From Poseidonocella sp. HB161398 (GTDB taxonomy: Bacteria > Pseudomonadota > Alphaproteobacteria > Rhodobacterales > Rhodobacteraceae), in the NCBI RefSeq assembly GCF_005870025.1, contig NZ_VATA01000005.1:1-64000 (forward strand): a stretch of DNA of 64,000 nucleotides, given 5' to 3'. How positions within the stretch are numbered: the first letter of the stretch is position 1; each line of letters opens with the position of its first letter. Made by a program: the position numbers and the translations under genes. This document shows, one piece after another, positions 44,479 through 52,558 of the stretch. Below the pieces are notes generated by a model that did no database searches, was not told the DNA's origin, and saw only the letters and a program-made list of their open reading frames with translations.

Positions 44479-44479
44479 C

Positions 44480-45904
44480 TCAGGTCTCCGTCTCGTAGGC
44501 GCGGCTGTCGGCCAGGTGCCCGGCCAGCGCGGCGGCGGCCACCATGGCCGGGCTCATCAGGTGGGTGCGGCTGCCGCTGCCCTGCCGCCCCTCGAAATTG
44601 CGGTTGGTCGAGGAGGCGCAGCGCGCACCGGGCGGCAGCACGTCGTCATTCATCGCCAGGCACATCGAGCAGCCGGGTTCGCGCCAGTCGAAGCCCGCGG
44701 CGCGGAAGATCCGGTCGAGCCCCTCGGCCTCGGCCTGGCGGCGCACGGCGCGCGATCCCGGCACGACGATGCCCGCGACACCGGGCGCGATGCGGCGGCC
44801 GCGCAGGATGCGGGCGGCGTCGCGCAGGTCCTCGATCCGGGCATTGGTGCAGGAGCCGATGAAGGCATGGCCGATGGCGATCTCCGCCGCCGCCTGACCC
44901 GGGCGCAGCCCCATGTAGCCGAGCGCCCGCTCCATGCCGCGGCGGCGCTCCGGGTCGGGCTCGGCCGCGGGGTCGGGGATGCGCCCGCCCGCCGGGATCG
45001 CCTGGTCCGGGCTGGTGCCCCAGCTCAGCATCGGCGCGATCCCGGCCGCATCGAGCGCCACCTCGCGGCCGAAGACCGCGCCGGGATCGCTGGCCAGCCC
45101 CTCCCAGGCGGCGCGCGCGGCCTGCCAGGCAGCGCCCTGCGGCGCATGCGGCCGGCCTTCCAGATAGGCGAAGACCGTCTCGTCGGGCGCGACCAGCGCG
45201 CCGCGGGCGCCGCATTCCACCGCCATGTTGCAGATCGTCATCCGCGCCTCGACGCTCAGCGCGCGGATTGCGCTGCCCTGGAACTCGATCGCATGGCCCT
45301 GGGCCCCGTCCGCGCCGATCCGGGCGATCAGCGCCATGACGATGTCCTTCGCGCGCACCCCGGCGCCGAGGCGTCCCTCGACCGTGACCCGCATGGTTTC
45401 CAGCCGCCGGTAGGCAAGGGTCTGGGTGGCCAGGTAGTGCTCGATATCCGAGGTGCCGATGCCGAAGCCGAGCGCGCCGAAGGCGCCGTAGGTCGTGGTG
45501 TGGCTGTCCCCCGCCGCGATCACCATGCCGGGCAGGACCCGGCCGGTCTCGGCCATCACCACATGCTCGATCCCCTGTCCGGGATGCAGCGCGTCGTACA
45601 TCTCGATGCCGAAATCGCGGCAGTTCGCGGCGAAATAGGACATCTGCCGCGCGGCGCCGGGATCGGTGCGGCCGCCTGCGCGCGCGCTCCGGGTCGGGTT
45701 GACATGATCCACCGTGCCAAGCGCCGCGCCCGGCCGCCAGACCCGCCGTCCGGCCTCGCGCAGCCCGGTGAAGGCCTGGGGCGAGGTGTATTCGTTCAGC
45801 ACCGTGCGGTCGACATAGAGCAGCAGCGTGCCGGCCGCCGCGTCGAGCGGGCGCACCGCATGGCTGTCGACCAGCTTGTCATAGAGCGTGCGGGGTCTTT
45901 CCAT
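44480..45904 (-). CDS. leuC: 3-isopropylmalate dehydratase large subunit (LeuC-like)
   Basis: The 474-residue aconitase-superfamily protein binds a [4Fe-4S] cluster through Cys in SCTNARIEDL and the CSMC pair in REPGCSMCLAMND. Other landmarks are VDSHAVRPLDA near the N terminus, GDSHTTTYGAFG and ETVFAYLEGR. The start at 45904 (MERPRTLYDK) is chosen because GGAGGA lies 7 bases upstream. Two further ATGs at 45919 and 45925 would overlap that site. Together with LeuD it isomerises 2- and 3-isopropylmalate or a similar compound. Confidence 0.94.
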   Translation of the reverse strand: MERPRTLYDKLVDSHAVRPLDAAAGTLLLYVDRTVLNEYTSPQAFTGLREAGRRVWRPGAALGTVDHVNPTRSARAGGRTDPGAARQMSYFAANCRDFGIEMYDALHPGQGIEHVVMAETGRVLPGMVIAAGDSHTTTYGAFGALGFGIGTSDIEHYLATQTLAYRRLETMRVTVEGRLGAGVRAKDIVMALIARIGADGAQGHAIEFQGSAIRALSVEARMTICNMAVECGARGALVAPDETVFAYLEGRPHAPQGAAWQAARAAWEGLASDPGAVFGREVALDAAGIAPMLSWGTSPDQAIPAGGRIPDPAAEPDPERRRGMERALGYMGLRPGQAAAEIAIGHAFIGSCTNARIEDLRDAARILRGRRIAPGVAGIVVPGSRAVRRQAEAEGLDRIFRAAGFDWREPGCSMCLAMNDDVLPPGARCASSTNRNFEGRQGSGSRTHLMSPAMVAAAALAGHLADSRAYETET

Positions 45905-46040
45905 CTGGCGGTCCTCCATGGGCATGGCACCGGGCTACGCCCTTGCGCACGCAAAGTCCCATGCCGAACCGGCACCAATTCATGCCGGTTCGAGAGGCAG
46001 GCGGCAGGAAATCATGCTATTGCAGTCCGACAGCGATGCC

Positions 46041-46274
46041 GGATCGGCAATGAAAGCCGGGAATGGCCATCGGCAATAGGGGCCATAAATCTGCATCGGC
46101 ACGAAGGGCCTTAGATGAGCATCGTCACGAAGGGTCGGAAATGCGCATCGGCACGGAGGGCCGTAGATGAGCATCGGCACGGAGGGCCGTAGATGTGCAC
46201 CGGCACGAAGGGCCGTAAATGAGCATCGGCACGAAGGGCCGCAAATAGGCATCGGCACGGAGGGGCGGCAATGA
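46041..46274 (+). repeat. 26-bp tandem repeat array (about nine units) ending in the start codon of the LysR gene
   Basis: Nine head-to-tail units of exactly 26 bases run from 46041 to 46274. The best ones begin GCATCGGCACG and carry a purine-rich GGAGGG or GAAGGG followed by (A/G)ATGA. The two leftmost units are decayed. The last unit supplies the GGAGG ribosome site and the ATG (46271) of the LysR gene. Units at 46115, 46141, 46167, 46193 and 46219 each repeat a plausible ribosome-site-plus-ATG. With no spacers between units it is not a CRISPR. The rest of the 366-base leuC/LysR gap (45905-46040) shows no gene. Confidence 0.9.
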
Positions 46275-47149
46275 ACGAGACATGGCTGGAGGATTTCCGC
46301 GCGCTGGCGGAGGAGCTGAACTTCTCCCGCGCGGCGGAGCGGCGCAACATCACCCAGCCGGCCTTCGGCCGCCGCATCCGCGCGCTGGAGGACTGGTGCG
46401 GCCAGCCTCTGGTCGACCGCAGCTCGCACCGGCTGGCCCTGACCCCGGCGGGCGAGGTCGTGGAGGAGGCGGCGGGCGATCTCCTGCGCCGGATCGCCCG
46501 GCTGCGGCGCGATCTGCGGGAGCTGGAGACCGGGACCGGCACGCTGACCGTAGCGGCGACCCAGGCGCTGTCCTTCAGCTTCTTTCCCGGCTGGTTCGCC
46601 CAGGCGGGCGAGGGCGTGGCGGTGCATCTGCTGGCCGACAACATGCTGGCCTGCGAGCGGCTGATGGAGGAGGGGCGGGCGCAGTTCCTGCTCTGCCATA
46701 TCCATCCGCAGATGCCGCTGGCGCTGCCCGCCGCGCGCTACCGCAGCCTCGCGCTGGCGGCCGACCGGCTGGTGCCGGTCTCGGTGCCGGGGCCCGGGGG
46801 CGGCGCGCGCTTCGCTCCGGCTGCGGGCGCGGAGCTGCCGTTTCTCGCCTTCGACGAACGCTCGGGGCTGGGGCGGATCCTGGCCTCCGGATTGGCGGAG
46901 CGGCTCGGCGGGGCGGGGCTGCGGCCGGTCTTCACCTCGCATCTGGCGATGGCGCTGCGGACCATGGCGCTGGAAGGGCGCGGGCTGGCCTGGCTGCCGC
47001 TGAGCCTGGTCGAGGCCGATATCGCCGCCGGACGGCTGGTCCTTGCCGGGGCGGAGGACTGGCAGCTCGACGTCGCCATCGTGCTCATCCGGCCGCGGGC
47101 GCGGCTGGCGCCCCTGGCCGAGGCGTTCTGGCGCCGCATCGCGCCCTGA
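46271..47149 (+). CDS. LysR family transcriptional regulator (divergent from leuCD)
   Basis: The 292-residue regulator has the winged helix WLEDFRALAEELNFSRAAERRNITQPAFGRRIRALED, which differs slightly from the usual SQPALSRQI. An effector domain follows (TLTVAATQALSFSFFPGWF). Its start codon lies in the last unit of a 26-base tandem repeat. It is divergent from leuCD and convergent with the cupin gene, so it probably controls leuCD and the hydrolase. The effector is unknown. Confidence 0.9.
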   Translation: MNETWLEDFRALAEELNFSRAAERRNITQPAFGRRIRALEDWCGQPLVDRSSHRLALTPAGEVVEEAAGDLLRRIARLRRDLRELETGTGTLTVAATQALSFSFFPGWFAQAGEGVAVHLLADNMLACERLMEEGRAQFLLCHIHPQMPLALPAARYRSLALAADRLVPVSVPGPGGGARFAPAAGAELPFLAFDERSGLGRILASGLAERLGGAGLRPVFTSHLAMALRTMALEGRGLAWLPLSLVEADIAAGRLVLAGAEDWQLDVAIVLIRPRARLAPLAEAFWRRIAP

Positions 47150-47172
47150 GCCGGACCCGGCTTGGCCCCGGT

Positions 47173-47916
47173 TCAGGCCGGGCGCAGCGGCGGGCGGTTG
47201 AAGGTCTTGCAGATCAGGTAGCGCGAGGGCGCGCGCCCGAGGGCGCCGAACCATTGCGGCACATGCGGCCCCATCCAGATCGCGTCCCCCGCCGTCACCG
47301 GGTACCAGCGGTCGTCCAGCCGGTAGATCCCGCCGCCGTCGAGCATCAGGAGCCCGTGCTCCATCACATGGGTCTCGACATAGGGCAGCGTCGCGCCGGG
47401 ATGGAAGCTCATCACGTTCACTTCGAAATCGAAGGCCGGATCGGTGGGCAGCATCTTCTGCACGGTGAGCCAGTCATCGCCCTTCAGCGGCAGGCCGGGG
47501 CAGTCGGAAAGCTGTCCCGTCAGCGCGCCGGGCACCGGCCCGAGCGGCTCGAAGCGCCATTCGAAGACCGCGGCGCGGCTGCCCGGCGCGAAGGCGATCC
47601 GCAGAGGGCTCTCGGGGGGCAGGAAGGCGAAGCCCTCGGGGGCAAGCGCGGCCCCGTCGGACAGCTCCGCCCCGCCCTCGAGGCAGAAGACGAAGCGCGC
47701 GATGCCGGGCCCGGCCGGCTCCGCCGCCGCCGGTCCGCTGCAGCGCATCAGCGACATCGCGTGGCGCGCGCCCATATCCGGGGAGACCAGCACGGCGATC
47801 TCCGCCCCGGGCCAGCCGGGCAGCGGGATCCATTCATGGCTCTCGGGCGTCAGCAGCGCATGGCGCGGGCAGATCTCGGACCGGGTGGCGCCGAGGCGGG
47901 ACAGGGGCGCGGGCAT
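47173..47916 (-). CDS. (S)-ureidoglycine aminohydrolase-like bicupin
   Basis: The 247-residue protein has two cupin halves. The second carries the metal-site block FHPGATLPYVETHVMEHGLLMLDG followed by YPVTAGDAIWMGPHVPQWFG. This arrangement is typical of (S)-ureidoglycine aminohydrolase (AllE/UGHY), a Mn enzyme that releases ammonia from ureidoglycine in allantoin breakdown. No other purine-degradation genes are near. It lies 191 bases past the end of tctA on the same strand and may belong to that transport unit. Confidence 0.82.
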   Translation of the reverse strand: MPAPLSRLGATRSEICPRHALLTPESHEWIPLPGWPGAEIAVLVSPDMGARHAMSLMRCSGPAAAEPAGPGIARFVFCLEGGAELSDGAALAPEGFAFLPPESPLRIAFAPGSRAAVFEWRFEPLGPVPGALTGQLSDCPGLPLKGDDWLTVQKMLPTDPAFDFEVNVMSFHPGATLPYVETHVMEHGLLMLDGGGIYRLDDRWYPVTAGDAIWMGPHVPQWFGALGRAPSRYLICKTFNRPPLRPA

Positions 47917-48107
47917 GGCGGGCTCTCCATCTGGCAGTCGCCGACCGCTCTAGCGGCGGGGCGGAAGGCTGGCAATGGCGCGGATCGGCGCCGGCCCCGC
48001 CGCGCCCGGCCGGGGCGGCGGACTGGCCCGATCCGGCGACGCTATGGCTGCCGGGCGCTGCGGGCAGCCGGGTCGGGCCTTGGCCGGGGCCGCGACAGAC
48101 CCTGGGA

Positions 48108-49619
48108 TCAGCGCGCCCCGGCCGCCTGCCGCCGCAACCGCAGCCGCGCGGCAAGCGCCGAGAAGAGCGGCAGCGCCACCAGCACCACGCAGATCGCGAT
48201 CAGCGCCGCCGAGATCGGCCGCTCGAGGAAGATCGACCAGGACCCGCGGCTGATCATCAGGCTGCGGCGCAGGTTCTCCTCGAGGATCGGCCCCAGGATC
48301 AGCCCGAAGGCCAGGGGCGTCACAGGCAGCGACAGCCGCGAGAAGACGAAGCCGACCACGCCGAAGGCGACCATCACGTAGACATCGTTCATGTCGTTGC
48401 GGATCGCGAAGGCGCCGATCACGCAGAAGACCGCGATGAAGACATGCATCAGCTGCGGCGGGATCTTCGTCACCAGCACCGAGACCCGGATCATGCCGAT
48501 CCCGAAGACCAGCGTCGCCACCAGCGCCAGGAGCACCGAGGCGTAGATCCAGCTGACGAAGGTCGGATCCTTGGCGAAGAGCAGCGGCCCCGGGGTCAGC
48601 CCGTGCACCATCAGCGCGCCCATCAGCACCGCGGTGATCGTGTCGCCCGGCACGCCGAGCGCGATCAGCGGCACCAGCGAGCCGCCGACCGAGGCGGAGT
48701 TCGCCGCCTCGGGCGCCACCAGCCCGTCGGGATGGCCGGTGCCGAATTTCTCGGGCTCCTTCGACAGGCGGCGCTCCTGCGCATAGGCGATCGAGACCGC
48801 CACCGCCGAGCCCGCCGCCGGGATCGCGCCGATGAAAGTGCCGATGAAAGAGCCGCGCAGCATCACCTTCCAGCGCGAGACGAGGTCGGAGACCGGCACG
48901 AAGATGCGCCCGATCGAGGGGCGCGCCGAGGTGCCCTGGCGGAACTCGGCCAGGTTCTGCAGGATCTCGCCCAGGCCGAAGAGGCCGATGATGACCGGGA
49001 TCAGGTTGAAGCCCGATTGCAGCGCGGGCACGTCCATGGTCATCCGCTGCGCATCGGTCAGGTTGTCGAATCCGACCATGCCCAGCATCACGCCGATCAG
49101 CCCGACCACGGTGGCGACAAGCGTCGATCCGTTCGAGGCGAAGGACAGCATCACGATCCCGAAAAGCGCCACCGCGGCGAATTCCGGGCTGCGGAAATTG
49201 GTGGCGAAGCCCGCCAGCACCGGGGCCAGCACGACCAGCATGGCCAGCCCGATCATGCCGCCGATGGTGGAGGCGACCAGCGCATAGGTCAGCGCCTGCC
49301 CGGCCTTGCCCTGCTGCGTCATCGGGAAGCCGTCGACCTGGGTGAAGATCGAGGCCGGGGTGCCGGGCAGCTTCATCAGGATCGCCGAGACCGAGCCGCC
49401 ATAGACGCTCGACATGAAGATCGAGATCAGGAACAGGATCGCCGGCCCGGGCTCCATGCCGAAGGTCACCGGCATCAGGATGGCCAGCGCCATGGTGGAG
49501 GAGATGCCGGGCACCGCGCCGAGGATCAGGCCCAGCACCGCGCCGATGGCGATCAGCCCCAGCATGGCCGGATCGGTGGCGAAGCCCGCCAGCGTGTCGA
49601 GGAATGTCGAAAGCAGCAT
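48108..49619 (-). CDS. tctA: Tripartite tricarboxylate transporter large permease (TctA family)
   Basis: The 503-residue protein has about eleven hydrophobic helices with the TctA signatures GAVLGLILGAVPGISSTMALAILMPVT near residue 25, GSFIGTFIGAIPAAGSAVAVSIAYAQER near 255 and LVPLIALGVPGDTITAVLMGAL. It is the main membrane subunit of a TTT uptake system for carboxylates. It lies 9 bases downstream of tctB. Confidence 0.94.
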   Translation of the reverse strand: MLLSTFLDTLAGFATDPAMLGLIAIGAVLGLILGAVPGISSTMALAILMPVTFGMEPGPAILFLISIFMSSVYGGSVSAILMKLPGTPASIFTQVDGFPMTQQGKAGQALTYALVASTIGGMIGLAMLVVLAPVLAGFATNFRSPEFAAVALFGIVMLSFASNGSTLVATVVGLIGVMLGMVGFDNLTDAQRMTMDVPALQSGFNLIPVIIGLFGLGEILQNLAEFRQGTSARPSIGRIFVPVSDLVSRWKVMLRGSFIGTFIGAIPAAGSAVAVSIAYAQERRLSKEPEKFGTGHPDGLVAPEAANSASVGGSLVPLIALGVPGDTITAVLMGALMVHGLTPGPLLFAKDPTFVSWIYASVLLALVATLVFGIGMIRVSVLVTKIPPQLMHVFIAVFCVIGAFAIRNDMNDVYVMVAFGVVGFVFSRLSLPVTPLAFGLILGPILEENLRRSLMISRGSWSIFLERPISAALIAICVVLVALPLFSALAARLRLRRQAAGAR

Positions 49620-49628
49620 GGGGATCGC

Positions 49629-50135
49629 TCAGTTCGGAAGGGGAAGCGCCAGGAGGCGGATGAAGACGAGATGGACGAAGACCGCCGAGGCCAGGCCGAA
49701 GCCCGCCGCGGGGATCAGCAGCCGCGGGTGCCAGCCCCGGCTGATCGTGCCGAGCAGCAGGATCCAGGGGGCGGCGAAGAGGGCGACGGCCTGCGGCGTG
49801 CCGATCGCCTGCATCAGCCAGGGCATGGCCAGCAGCGACAGCACCAGCAGCCCCGAGAGGATCCAGCTGCGCGCGGCGGCGACCATCTCGCCGGTCGGCT
49901 GCGGCGCCGGGCGGCGGGTCAGCACGCCCAGGACCAGAAGGCCCGCCCCGGCGATCCCGGTCGCCCAGAGGCAGAGCCGGATCAGGAAGAACGGTCCCGG
50001 GTCACCGGGCATCTTCATGCCCTGCCAGGCAAGGCGGCTGTCGCGCAGGATCGCGAGGCCGAGGACGCAGAGCACCAGGAAGAAGGCGGCGGCGGCGAAG
50101 GTCTTGCGGGTCGATCCGTCGATGGGGGGCTGCAT
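49629..50135 (-). CDS. tctB: Tripartite tricarboxylate transporter small permease (TctB family)
   Basis: The 168-residue membrane protein has four hydrophobic segments and the usual small TctB size. The start MQPPIDG at 50135 follows GAAAGGAG on the coding strand; an ATG at 50168 would add eleven residues. Family resemblance is weak, as is normal for TctB, but the tctC-tctB-tctA order makes the call firm. Confidence 0.85.
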   Translation of the reverse strand: MQPPIDGSTRKTFAAAAFFLVLCVLGLAILRDSRLAWQGMKMPGDPGPFFLIRLCLWATGIAGAGLLVLGVLTRRPAPQPTGEMVAAARSWILSGLLVLSLLAMPWLMQAIGTPQAVALFAAPWILLLGTISRGWHPRLLIPAAGFGLASAVFVHLVFIRLLALPLPN

Positions 50136-50214
50136 GGCGCTCCTTTCGGGGGCTCTCCGGCTGGACATCTGGCGCGGACGGGCGCGGGCGCCCCTCCGCA
50201 GCGTAAAGGGCGGC

Positions 50215-51201
50215 TTACTCGCGCTTCAGCCCGTCGGCGACGAGCCCGGCCTCGAGCAGCAGCGGGTAGACAGTCTCGACCTGGGTGGCGAGCTCCTCTG
50301 CGGCCATCTCCGAGCCGCCGGTGCGCAGCACCATGCCGTTCTTGGCGGCGGCCGAGGTGAAGGCCTCGCTGCCCGCGGCGGCCAGAAGGCCCTCTTCCAG
50401 CTTCGCCTTGATCTCGGCGGGCATGCCCTTCGGACCGACGATCATGACGAAATCGCCGGTGACGATGTCATAGCCCTGTTCCTTGAAGGTCGGCACGTCC
50501 GGCAGCTGCGGGTGGCGCGTCTCGGAAGCGACGCCCAGCACGGTCACCGTGCCCGCCTTGGCATGCTCCAGCACCGGCGGGATCGGCAGCGTGGCGGTCT
50601 GCACCTCACCGGTCAAGAGCGCGGTGACGGTCGGCGCGTGGCCGGGATAGGGCAGCTTCATCATCTCGATGCCCAGCCCCTTGGGGATGACATTGGCGAA
50701 GACGAAGGAGTTGCCGCCCTGCGGGTCGTTGCCGTTCATGAAGGCCATCGGATCGTCCTTCATCGCGGCGACGTAGTCGTCGAGCGTTTCGATGCCGGTA
50801 TCGGCCGAGATCTCCAGCGCGCCGGGCTCGTCGGAGAGGTAGATCAGCGGATCGACATCGTCCATCGTCGGCGCGTTGGCGTTCATGAAGGACTGCGAGA
50901 TCGCGTGCAGGCCCATCACGCCGATCGTGTAGCCGTCGGGATCGGCATCGGCGATGTGGCGCATGCCGGTGGTGCCGCCGGCGCCGGTGACGTTGTCGAC
51001 CACGACGGGCGTGTCCATGACTTTCGACAGCTCGTTGCCCAGCAGGCGGCCGACCAGGTCATGGCCGCCGCCGGCGGGCCAGACGACGGTGATGTGGATC
51101 GGCTCGGACGGGTAGGCGTCCTGCGCGAGCGCGGCCTGGCCGGAAAGGCCCGCGGCGGCGGCAAGGGCGAAGGCGGAGGAAAGAAGATGGCGTCGGTTCA
51201 T
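50215..51201 (-). CDS. tctC: Tripartite tricarboxylate transporter substrate-binding protein (TctC/Bug family)
   Basis: The 328-residue periplasmic receptor has a signal peptide (NRRHLLSSAFALAAAAGLSGQAALAQ). The Bug-family blocks YPSEPIHITVVWPAGGGHDLVGRLL and VVVDNVTGAGGTTGMRHIADADPDGYTIG form the two loops that clasp a carboxylate. Bug receptors bind compounds from dicarboxylates to aromatic acids and amides. The start at 51201 is chosen because the signal peptide begins there. It is the first gene of the tct operon and has a long, structured leader. Confidence 0.93.
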   Translation of the reverse strand: MNRRHLLSSAFALAAAAGLSGQAALAQDAYPSEPIHITVVWPAGGGHDLVGRLLGNELSKVMDTPVVVDNVTGAGGTTGMRHIADADPDGYTIGVMGLHAISQSFMNANAPTMDDVDPLIYLSDEPGALEISADTGIETLDDYVAAMKDDPMAFMNGNDPQGGNSFVFANVIPKGLGIEMMKLPYPGHAPTVTALLTGEVQTATLPIPPVLEHAKAGTVTVLGVASETRHPQLPDVPTFKEQGYDIVTGDFVMIVGPKGMPAEIKAKLEEGLLAAAGSEAFTSAAAKNGMVLRTGGSEMAAEELATQVETVYPLLLEAGLVADGLKRE

Positions 51202-51517
51202 GCTGTCCCTGCGGTCTGTTTCAGGCTTCAAGCGGCACGCCGCCATCGGCCGGGTTTCGGTGCCGGGGCTGTTGCAGCCCCTTTTCGTCAGCGGATTGTT
51301 CCGCCTTTTCAAAGGCAAAGCTTCCCTGTCCGCCTCCCGGACAGGGGGCGGCGCCGAAAGAGTCTGCCGGTGATCCGGTATAAGAGAGCGCGTCCAAACT
51401 TGTTTGTACAGAAATAAATTTCTGGGACGCATCTTTGGCGGGCCGTCTGGCGGCCGGGGCTCCGGCCACCGCTTATATTTTATGCAGAATTTGCCATGTC
51501 GGCGCGAACTGCGGCGT
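51202..51517 (-). promoter_or_regulatory. Structured leader and probable operator of the tct operon
   Basis: This 316-base gap upstream of tctC holds a perfect inverted repeat CAGAAATAAATTTCTG (51409-51424) in an AT-rich patch, a likely operator or promoter. Closer to the gene come three strong hairpins: CCCTGTCCG/CGGACAGGG (51324-51346), GCCTTT/AAAGGC (51303-51316) and GGGGCTG/CAGCCCC (51265-51281). They may form a regulatory 5' leader or stabilise the mRNA. No regulator gene adjoins. Confidence 0.5.
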
Positions 51518-52558
51518 TCAGAGATCCAGCACGACCGGCCCGCGCGGGACCGAGCAGCAGAGCAGAATCTCGCCTTCTGCCGGTTCCTCGAGCAGATCCT
51601 CGCTGTATTCCGTCTCGCCCTCCAGCTTGCGGCAGGCGCAGCTTCCGCAGATCCCGGCGCGGCAGCTGAAATCCGGCGACAGGCCCTGGGCCTCGGCGAA
51701 ATCCAGCAGGCTGGCCTGGGCGGGGTCCCAGGGCATCTCGATCCCGGAGCGGGCGAAGCGTACCGTCGCGGTCCCCGTCGCCGGAGCTGCAGCCGCAGCC
51801 GGAGCAGGGGCCGGCGCGGGGGCGCCGCCGAAGCTTTCCTGCCGGATCTCCGCGTCGGGCAGGCCGAGGCTGGCGAGCGCGGCGCGCATCGCTGCCATGA
51901 AGCCCTCGGGTCCGCAGAGATAGGTCTGCCAGGCGTCGAGCGGTAGCAGCCGGCGCAGCAGCGCGCGGTCGATCAGCCCCAGATGCTGGCAGCGCCCGGC
52001 CTGGAGGTCCTCGGCGCTGCCTTCGGCCAGGACGGTGATCCGGGTCAGCCCGGGCATCCGCGCGGCCAGCGCATCGAGCTCGTCCCCGAAACAGAGTTCC
52101 TCGCGCGAGCGGCAGGCATGGAGGAAGACGACAGGCCGCTCCGGCTGGCGCGACAGCGCATGCAGCATCGCCAGCGCGGGGGTGATGCCGATCCCGCCGG
52201 TCAGGAGCAGGACGGGGCGGTCGCTTTCTTCCAGCACGAAGCGCCCGCGCGGCGCCTCGGCGGCGATCCGGTCGCCGGGCTTCAGCCCGTGCAGATGCGC
52301 CGAGCCGCCGAGCCCCGCCGCCTCCAGCTTGACGCTGAGCCGGTAGCCGCTCCGGTCGCCCGGATCGGAGGAGATCGTGTAGGTCGCCAGCTTGCGCCCG
52401 GGCAGGCCGAGTCGTAGCGGCAGGTGCTGGCCGGGCAGGAAGGGCGGCAGCTCGCCCGCGGCCGCGCGCAGGCGCAGCGACACGACGGCGGCGCTTTCCT
52501 CGATCCGCTCGGCGACTTCCAGGTCAAGCGCGCCGGCTCTTGCAGGGGACGCGGTCAT
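51518..52558 (-). CDS. Phthalate-dioxygenase-reductase-like flavoprotein with C-terminal [2Fe-2S] ferredoxin (VanB type)
   Basis: The 346-residue reductase has a flavin-binding barrel (ATYTISSDPGDRSGYRLSVK), an NAD domain (VLLLTGGIGITPALAMLHAL, TYLCGPEGFM), an Ala/Pro-rich linker near residue 255 and a plant-type ferredoxin domain. The cluster ligands are Cys in FSCRAGICGSCACRK (Cx4Cx2C) and a fourth in ILLCCSVP. It passes electrons from NAD(P)H to the Rieske oxygenase encoded two genes upstream. The gene overlaps the TIM-barrel gene by 4 bases. Confidence 0.93.
   Translation of the reverse strand: MTASPARAGALDLEVAERIEESAAVVSLRLRAAAGELPPFLPGQHLPLRLGLPGRKLATYTISSDPGDRSGYRLSVKLEAAGLGGSAHLHGLKPGDRIAAEAPRGRFVLEESDRPVLLLTGGIGITPALAMLHALSRQPERPVVFLHACRSREELCFGDELDALAARMPGLTRITVLAEGSAEDLQAGRCQHLGLIDRALLRRLLPLDAWQTYLCGPEGFMAAMRAALASLGLPDAEIRQESFGGAPAPAPAPAAAAAPATGTATVRFARSGIEMPWDPAQASLLDFAEAQGLSPDFSCRAGICGSCACRKLEGETEYSEDLLEEPAEGEILLCCSVPRGPVVLDL

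Noticed and set aside
42869-46114. An open frame of about 1,080 codons antisense to the hydrolase and leuCD genes
   Set aside because: The composition is Arg/Gly/Ala-rich without domains and the opposite strand encodes conserved enzymes.
46041-46274. CRISPR array
   Set aside because: Units are contiguous at 26 bases with no unique spacers, no cas genes are present, and the last unit contains a gene start.
51265-51285. Plus-strand intrinsic terminator (GGGGCTG/CAGCCCC then TTTT)
   Set aside because: No plus-strand gene ends nearby; it is more likely part of the minus-strand tctC leader.
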